Part shown: piece after piece, positions 59,818 through 64,000 of the stretch
Position numbering within the stretch: position 1 is the stretch's first letter
How the letters are laid out: each line of letters starts with the position of its first letter
Assembly (NCBI GenBank): GCA_947598205.1
Contig: CANQFB010000003.1
Coordinates: forward strand, 1-64,000
DNA length: 64,000 nt
Direction: 5' to 3'
Source: an uncultured Clostridia bacterium
GTDB taxonomy: Bacteria; Bacillota; Clostridia; Christensenellales; Borkfalkiaceae
Notes under the pieces: model-generated
Told to the model about the DNA's origin: nothing
Databases searched by the model: none
What the model saw: only the letters and a program-made list of their open reading frames with translations
Position numbers and translations under genes: made by a program

Positions 59818-61947
59818 TCAGTTGCTCAAACGGTGCACGTCGATGATCCTGTCCTGCATCTTGAGTTTGCCCATGAACACCTCGGCGTCCTGCCTGCCCA
59901 TGAGGGTGACGGTGACTTCGACGATGGCGGCGTTGCTCTTGTCGTAGCGGCCGTTGATGGAGGTGATGGAGAGCTTCATATCCGATGTCGCCTGCGAGAT
60001 GGCGGAGAGCGCCGCGCCCTGTTCCTCGGCATAGACGACGAAGGTCGCGCGGAAGCGGGTGGAGCCCGCCTTCGAGACCCATTCCGCAGGCTGAAGGCGT
60101 TCGGGATCGACGTTGCGCATGTTGGCGCAGTCCGTCCTGTGAATGACGACCCCCCTTCCCCGCGTCACGAAGCCGACGATCTCGTCGCCGGGGACGGGAG
60201 AACAGCACCCCGCAAAGGAGACGAGAAGGCCCGAGAGCCCCTTGACGGTGACGGTATCGCTGATGTTCTTTTCCTTGAAGGGGCGAAGTTCCACGGGTTG
60301 CGGAACTTCCTTACGGAAATAATCGATGAGTTTGAAGAGGACTTGGTTGATAGAGATCGCGCCGTAGCCGACGGCCGCGAACATCTCCTCCTGCGTATCG
60401 AAGGAAAGGCGCTGGGAGACCGCCTTGAAGCTCTCCGCCGTGAGGAGTTCCAAAAGGGAAAATCCCCTCTTTTTGGCCGCTTCCTCGAGCATGGTACGCC
60501 CCAATTTGATGTTGTCTTCCTTCGTCTCCTTCTTATAGAACTGCTTGATCTTGGCCTTCGCGGAGGAAGATTTGATGAATTTGAGCCAATCGCGCGAGGG
60601 CCCTTTGCTCGAAGCGGAGGTGATGATCTCCACTACGTCGCCGAGGGAAAGGGCGGAACTTAAGGGTACGATCTTGCCGTTTACCTTCGCGCCCGTGCAG
60701 TGGTTGCCCACCTCGGAATGGATGGCGTAGGCGAAATCGACGGGCGTCGCCCCCTCGGGCAGGGAGATGACCTTGCCGCGCGGGGTGAAGACGAGAAGTT
60801 CGGAACTGTAGAGCTCTTCCTTCACCGTGTTCATGAATTCTTTGGAATCCTTGAACCCGCCCTGAAGTTCCATCATCTCGCGGATCCACGAAAAGCGCTG
60901 GTCGAGCTTGGTCTCGGTATCGCGGTTTTCCTTGTATTTCCAATGCGCGGCGATACCGTATTCGGCCGTGCGGTGCATCTCCACCGTGCGGATCTGGATC
61001 TCGAAGGGCTGGCCGAAGTCGGTGACGACCGTCGTATGCAACGATTGGTACATGTTGGGCTTGGGCGTCGCGATATAATCCTTGATGCGGCCGGGCACGG
61101 GCTTCCACTTCTTGTGGATCTTGCCGAAAACTTCGTAGCACTCGTCCACCGTGCTCACGATGACGCGCACGGCGGTGAGGTCGTAGATCTGCTCGAGGGC
61201 GAGATTTTTCGCCTTCATCTTTTTATAGATGGAATAGAAGTGCTTGGGACGGCCGAACACCTCCCCCGCGATGCCGCTCTCCTTTAAGATCTCCTTGATC
61301 TCTTCGACGACGGAATTGACAAAGCGGTTGCGCTCCTCGAGTTTTTGATGGATATTCGCGACCAAAAATTCAAAGGCCGCGGGGTCGAGATATTTCAGGC
61401 ACAGATCTTCGAGCTCGCACTTCACCTGGCTGATACCCAGCCGCCCCGCGATGGGCGCATAAATATCGAGGGTCTCCCGCGCCATCTTCTTCTGCCGCTC
61501 GGAGGAGAGGAAGTTCAAAGAGCGCATGTTGTGAAGGCGGTCGGCGAGCTTGATGATGATGACGCGAATATCTTTTGCCATCGCGATGAAGATCTTGCGG
61601 AAGTTCTCGGCCTCCTCCTCTTCCTCCGATTTGAAGACGATCTTATCGAGCTTTGTGACCCCCGAGACGAGGGAGAGCACCCCCTCGCCGAATTCGCGGC
61701 GGATATCCTCCTCGGTAGCGGGCGTATCCTCGATGACGTCGTGCAGAAGGGCCGCGGCGATGGTCTCGGCATCGAGCCCGAGATCGACGAGGATCTCGGC
61801 GACGGCGCAGGGATGGATGAAATATGGCTCGCCCGAGGCACGCTTCTGGTTCTCATGTGCCTTTTTCGCATAGTCGTAGGCGTGCAGAAGCATCTCTCTG
61901 TCGCCGCCTGCGTAATATTCGTAGATCTTCATGAGGATGGCTTCCAT
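59818..61947 (-). CDS. relA: Bifunctional (p)ppGpp synthetase/hydrolase, Rel/SpoT family
   Basis: 709 aa. The HD hydrolase domain is intact (FIHPCAVAEILVDLGLD, then AALLHDVIEDT with H69/D70). The synthetase follows (GRPKHFYSIYKKM, YDLTAVRVIVS, DYIATPKPNMYQSLHTTVV, QIRTVEMHRTAEYGIAAHWKYK), then TGS (VFTPRGKVISLPEGATPVDFAYAIH), a zinc-finger-like region (GCCSPVPGDEIVGFVTRGRGVVIHRTDC) and a C-terminal ACT domain. Both catalytic domains look functional. Starts 2 nt after the recJ stop, with GGAGGAGGG as ribosome site. Confidence 0.96.
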   Translation of the reverse strand: MEAILMKIYEYYAGGDREMLLHAYDYAKKAHENQKRASGEPYFIHPCAVAEILVDLGLDAETIAAALLHDVIEDTPATEEDIRREFGEGVLSLVSGVTKLDKIVFKSEEEEEAENFRKIFIAMAKDIRVIIIKLADRLHNMRSLNFLSSERQKKMARETLDIYAPIAGRLGISQVKCELEDLCLKYLDPAAFEFLVANIHQKLEERNRFVNSVVEEIKEILKESGIAGEVFGRPKHFYSIYKKMKAKNLALEQIYDLTAVRVIVSTVDECYEVFGKIHKKWKPVPGRIKDYIATPKPNMYQSLHTTVVTDFGQPFEIQIRTVEMHRTAEYGIAAHWKYKENRDTETKLDQRFSWIREMMELQGGFKDSKEFMNTVKEELYSSELLVFTPRGKVISLPEGATPVDFAYAIHSEVGNHCTGAKVNGKIVPLSSALSLGDVVEIITSASSKGPSRDWLKFIKSSSAKAKIKQFYKKETKEDNIKLGRTMLEEAAKKRGFSLLELLTAESFKAVSQRLSFDTQEEMFAAVGYGAISINQVLFKLIDYFRKEVPQPVELRPFKEKNISDTVTVKGLSGLLVSFAGCCSPVPGDEIVGFVTRGRGVVIHRTDCANMRNVDPERLQPAEWVSKAGSTRFRATFVVYAEEQGAALSAISQATSDMKLSITSINGRYDKSNAAIVEVTVTLMGRQDAEVFMGKLKMQDRIIDVHRLSN

Positions 61948-61948
61948 C

Positions 61949-64000
61949 TTATCCCTCCTCCCGCATCTTGCATACGGCCGAATAGATCTTCGAGTTCATG
62001 AGCTCCGTCTTCACGCCGCGGAAGAGGGTAAGTCTCCCCTCCGCAAGTGAGATGAGCCCGAGCTCTTCAAAGACGGCGAGCGCAAAGACGGTCTCGAATA
62101 CATCGAAGGGAAGGCGGAGGGCGCGCGCGGCCTCCGCATAGCCCGTGCCCGTCTCCGTGCCCTCATAGCGGCGGAGGACGGAGAACAGGGCGAGCAGGTC
62201 TTCTCTCGCGGTCGAGAGACGTTTGATGGCACCCATGTCCGAAAGCTCTATGTTAGAAAAGATGTGCGCCCTGCCCGTCGCAGGAAGAGCGGCAGGCCCG
62301 TCTAATACGGCGATCTCGCGGAAAGAAGAGAGGTCGGCGTCGGGCGCGGGCGATAGGATGACGCAGTTTCCCGCCCCCCGCGAGGCGGGACGGTAGAGGT
62401 CGATCTCCAGCCCATCGAGGGCGGGGAATTTTTCGAGCACGTTGCGGTCGTGCACCACGGCGCACATTCCGTAGGCGCAGGAGGAGAGCTTCTCCTTGAG
62501 AAGGCCGTTCATCTGCGCCGTCGTAAGAAGTTGGGAGACGGGGCGCTCCGCGGGAAGGAGGCGCAAAAGATTTTCAAATGCCTCGACGGCGGCATCCGTC
62601 CCGCTCTTCGCATCGCAGACGACGGTGCGCACAAACCCTTTCACATATTCCTTGCCCTTGAATTTTGAAACGTTGTATTCAAAGACGATGTTCTTCCCGA
62701 GGTCGCTCCTTAAGATGGAAAGATCCCTGACGCCCCCGAAATAAACGAAGTCCATCCCCCCGATCTTCATCGCGACGTGGGGAGAACCCTCCTTGATGGG
62801 CGCGGCCTCGACCCGCCCTGCCGCGACGGTGAAGAGCGGCCGCTTGTTGCCCATGCCGCAAGGCTCGAGGAGGGTGAGTTCCTTTGCGATCGCGCGGAAG
62901 TCTTCGGGCGCTTCCCCCGCCACATAGACGACGGGAATGAAGTCCTCGCGGCTGTATTTTTGGCCGATATACCCGTTCAACGCCTCTTTTAGGGGCTCGA
63001 ATTCGGCCTCGGCGACGTTGATCCCCGCCGCCTGTGCATGGCCGCCGAATTCGGAGATATACTCCGAACAACTCTTCAACGCGTCGAAGATATTGATGCG
63101 CTCGATGCTGCGCGCACTGCCCTTTAAGACGTCGCCGCGGCGGACGAAGAGAAGGGCGGGGCGGGAGAATTCATCGGCGATGCGGGCGGCGACGATGCCG
63201 ACAAAGCCCGCATTCCAATCCTCGCCCGAGAGCATGATCACGTTCCCGTAGGGGCCCTCTTCGGCGACTTCGGAAAGGACACGGTTATAGAGTTCGTCGC
63301 ACGATCTCTGCCGCTCCATATTGTAGGCGTTGAGGCGGGCGGCGAGCTCAAAGATCTCGCTCTCATCTTCGCTCGTGAAGAGGGAGAGCGCCGCGCGGGC
63401 GTCCCCCATCCTCCCCGCCGCGTTGATGCGGGGAGCGACGGTGAATGCAAGCGTCTGCGCCGTGACCTCCCCCGTCTTCCCGAGAAGGGCCGCAAAGGCG
63501 GGACGGGGCGAACATTCGATGCGGCGGAGGCCTTCGGCGACGATATCGCGGTTCTCGCCGAGAAGGGGCACGCTGTCGGCCACCGTCGAGAGGGCGGCAA
63601 AATCTGCGAGATCGTATGCCTCCTCCCCGATGAGGGCCTGCGCAAGCTTGAAGGCGACACCCGCGCCGCAGAGGTTATCGTAGGGATAATCGTCCTTGAT
63701 TTTGGGGTTGATGACGATGCAGTCGGGGAGCTCCTCGGGCAGTTCGTGGTGATCGGTGACGATGACGAACGCCCCCTGCTCCTTGATATATTCCACCTCT
63801 TCTTTGCAGGAGATCCCGCAGTCCACGGTCACGATGAGATCGGGCAGAAAATCGTCGAAAATGCGGTCGATGGCAGAAACGGAGAGGCCGTAGCCGTCGC
63901 TCCGCTCGGGAACGAAGAGGTAGGGTTCGATGCCGAATTTTTTCAGGGCGCGCGAAAGCACGGCGCACGCGCCGATCCCGTCGGCGTCGTAATCGCCGAA
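61949..64000 (-). CDS. recJ: Single-stranded-DNA exonuclease RecJ, 5' part beyond the window
   Basis: The last 683 codons or so; the frame stays open to the window edge, so the N-terminus is missing. The first visible residues GDYDADGIGACAV are DHH motif I. DCGISCKEE, VTDHHELPEELPDCIVINPK (DHH motif III) and VAPRINAAGRMGDARAALSLF follow. The DHHA1 domain shows RPALLFVRRGDVLKGSARSI and FGGHAQAAGINV. The long C-terminal extension is typical of Bacillota RecJ. Directly upstream of relA; this recJ-relA order is common in the phylum. Confidence 0.95.
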   Translation of the reverse strand, partial: FGDYDADGIGACAVLSRALKKFGIEPYLFVPERSDGYGLSVSAIDRIFDDFLPDLIVTVDCGISCKEEVEYIKEQGAFVIVTDHHELPEELPDCIVINPKIKDDYPYDNLCGAGVAFKLAQALIGEEAYDLADFAALSTVADSVPLLGENRDIVAEGLRRIECSPRPAFAALLGKTGEVTAQTLAFTVAPRINAAGRMGDARAALSLFTSEDESEIFELAARLNAYNMERQRSCDELYNRVLSEVAEEGPYGNVIMLSGEDWNAGFVGIVAARIADEFSRPALLFVRRGDVLKGSARSIERINIFDALKSCSEYISEFGGHAQAAGINVAEAEFEPLKEALNGYIGQKYSREDFIPVVYVAGEAPEDFRAIAKELTLLEPCGMGNKRPLFTVAAGRVEAAPIKEGSPHVAMKIGGMDFVYFGGVRDLSILRSDLGKNIVFEYNVSKFKGKEYVKGFVRTVVCDAKSGTDAAVEAFENLLRLLPAERPVSQLLTTAQMNGLLKEKLSSCAYGMCAVVHDRNVLEKFPALDGLEIDLYRPASRGAGNCVILSPAPDADLSSFREIAVLDGPAALPATGRAHIFSNIELSDMGAIKRLSTAREDLLALFSVLRRYEGTETGTGYAEAARALRLPFDVFETVFALAVFEELGLISLAEGRLTLFRGVKTELMNSKIYSAVCKMREEG

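Overview
The window is about 64 kb of GC-rich (roughly 58%, estimated by eye) DNA from a monoderm Bacillota, most likely an uncultured gut-type clostridium. The evidence is the set of Bacillota signature genes (ylxM-ffh, khpA, rqcH, ndoA-type mazF, hemZ, a SpoVB-type flippase, an RsbV/RsbW/SigB-type sigma module), the many Cys-lipoproteins, and BspA-like leucine-rich-repeat surface proteins. No tRNA, rRNA, CRISPR array, transposase or phage module was seen. Species-level placement is inference only.

Layout from left to right. 0-1.8 kb: sigma-factor partner-switching operon (STAS antagonist, degenerate RsbW-like protein, SigB/F/G-type sigma, intact RsbW-like ATPase), all on the minus strand with coupled stop/start overlaps. 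1.85-4.8 kb: operon of a His-rich metal exporter, a metal-ligand-less AraM-like protein and a HAD-IIA phosphatase. 4.9-5.9 kb: MsmX-like ABC ATPase with degenerate catalytic motifs. 6.2-9.5 kb: tig-clpP-clpX. 9.6-11.3 kb: rqcH. 11.3-12.3 kb: repeats plus a divergent pair of tiny genes (44-aa protein and ribbon-helix-helix regulator) around a palindromic promoter. 12.3-17.7 kb: cysK, a Cys-rich unknown, a LysM protein, a SpoVB-like flippase, pgi. 18-23.1 kb: khpA, rpsP, ffh, ylxM and ftsY (SRP targeting), interrupted by an AT-rich XRE/unknown/lipoprotein island. 23.5-28.8 kb: smc, rnc, plsX. 29-49 kb: one strand of nine genes running from a consensus promoter through a 2516-aa subtilisin-LRR fusion, an InlB/GLUG-like lipoprotein, oppA-B-C-D-F, a 95-aa membrane protein and a BspA-like lipoprotein. 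49.5-54 kb: solitary mazF and a second LRR lipoprotein with tandem CxxC repeats. 54-64 kb: pnp, rpsO, a second XRE/lipoprotein divergon, hemZ, the (p)ppGpp synthetase/hydrolase, and recJ cut by the window edge.

How the parts work together. Most genes are core housekeeping: protein folding and quality control, membrane targeting, RNA decay, chromosome structure, stringent response. The accessory centre of gravity is the 20-kb surface protease/oligopeptide-uptake cluster. It looks like a clostridial counterpart of the lactococcal PrtP-Opp scheme: an anchored protease digests external protein, a lipoprotein binds the peptides, and OppBCDF imports them, with LRR and InlB-type domains probably providing substrate or host-surface binding. 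Intergenic spaces are unusually rich in dispersed palindromic repeats of at least four families, one nested inside another. The other notable theme is active-site loss in otherwise recognisable enzymes: AraM-like, MsmX-like and RsbW-like.
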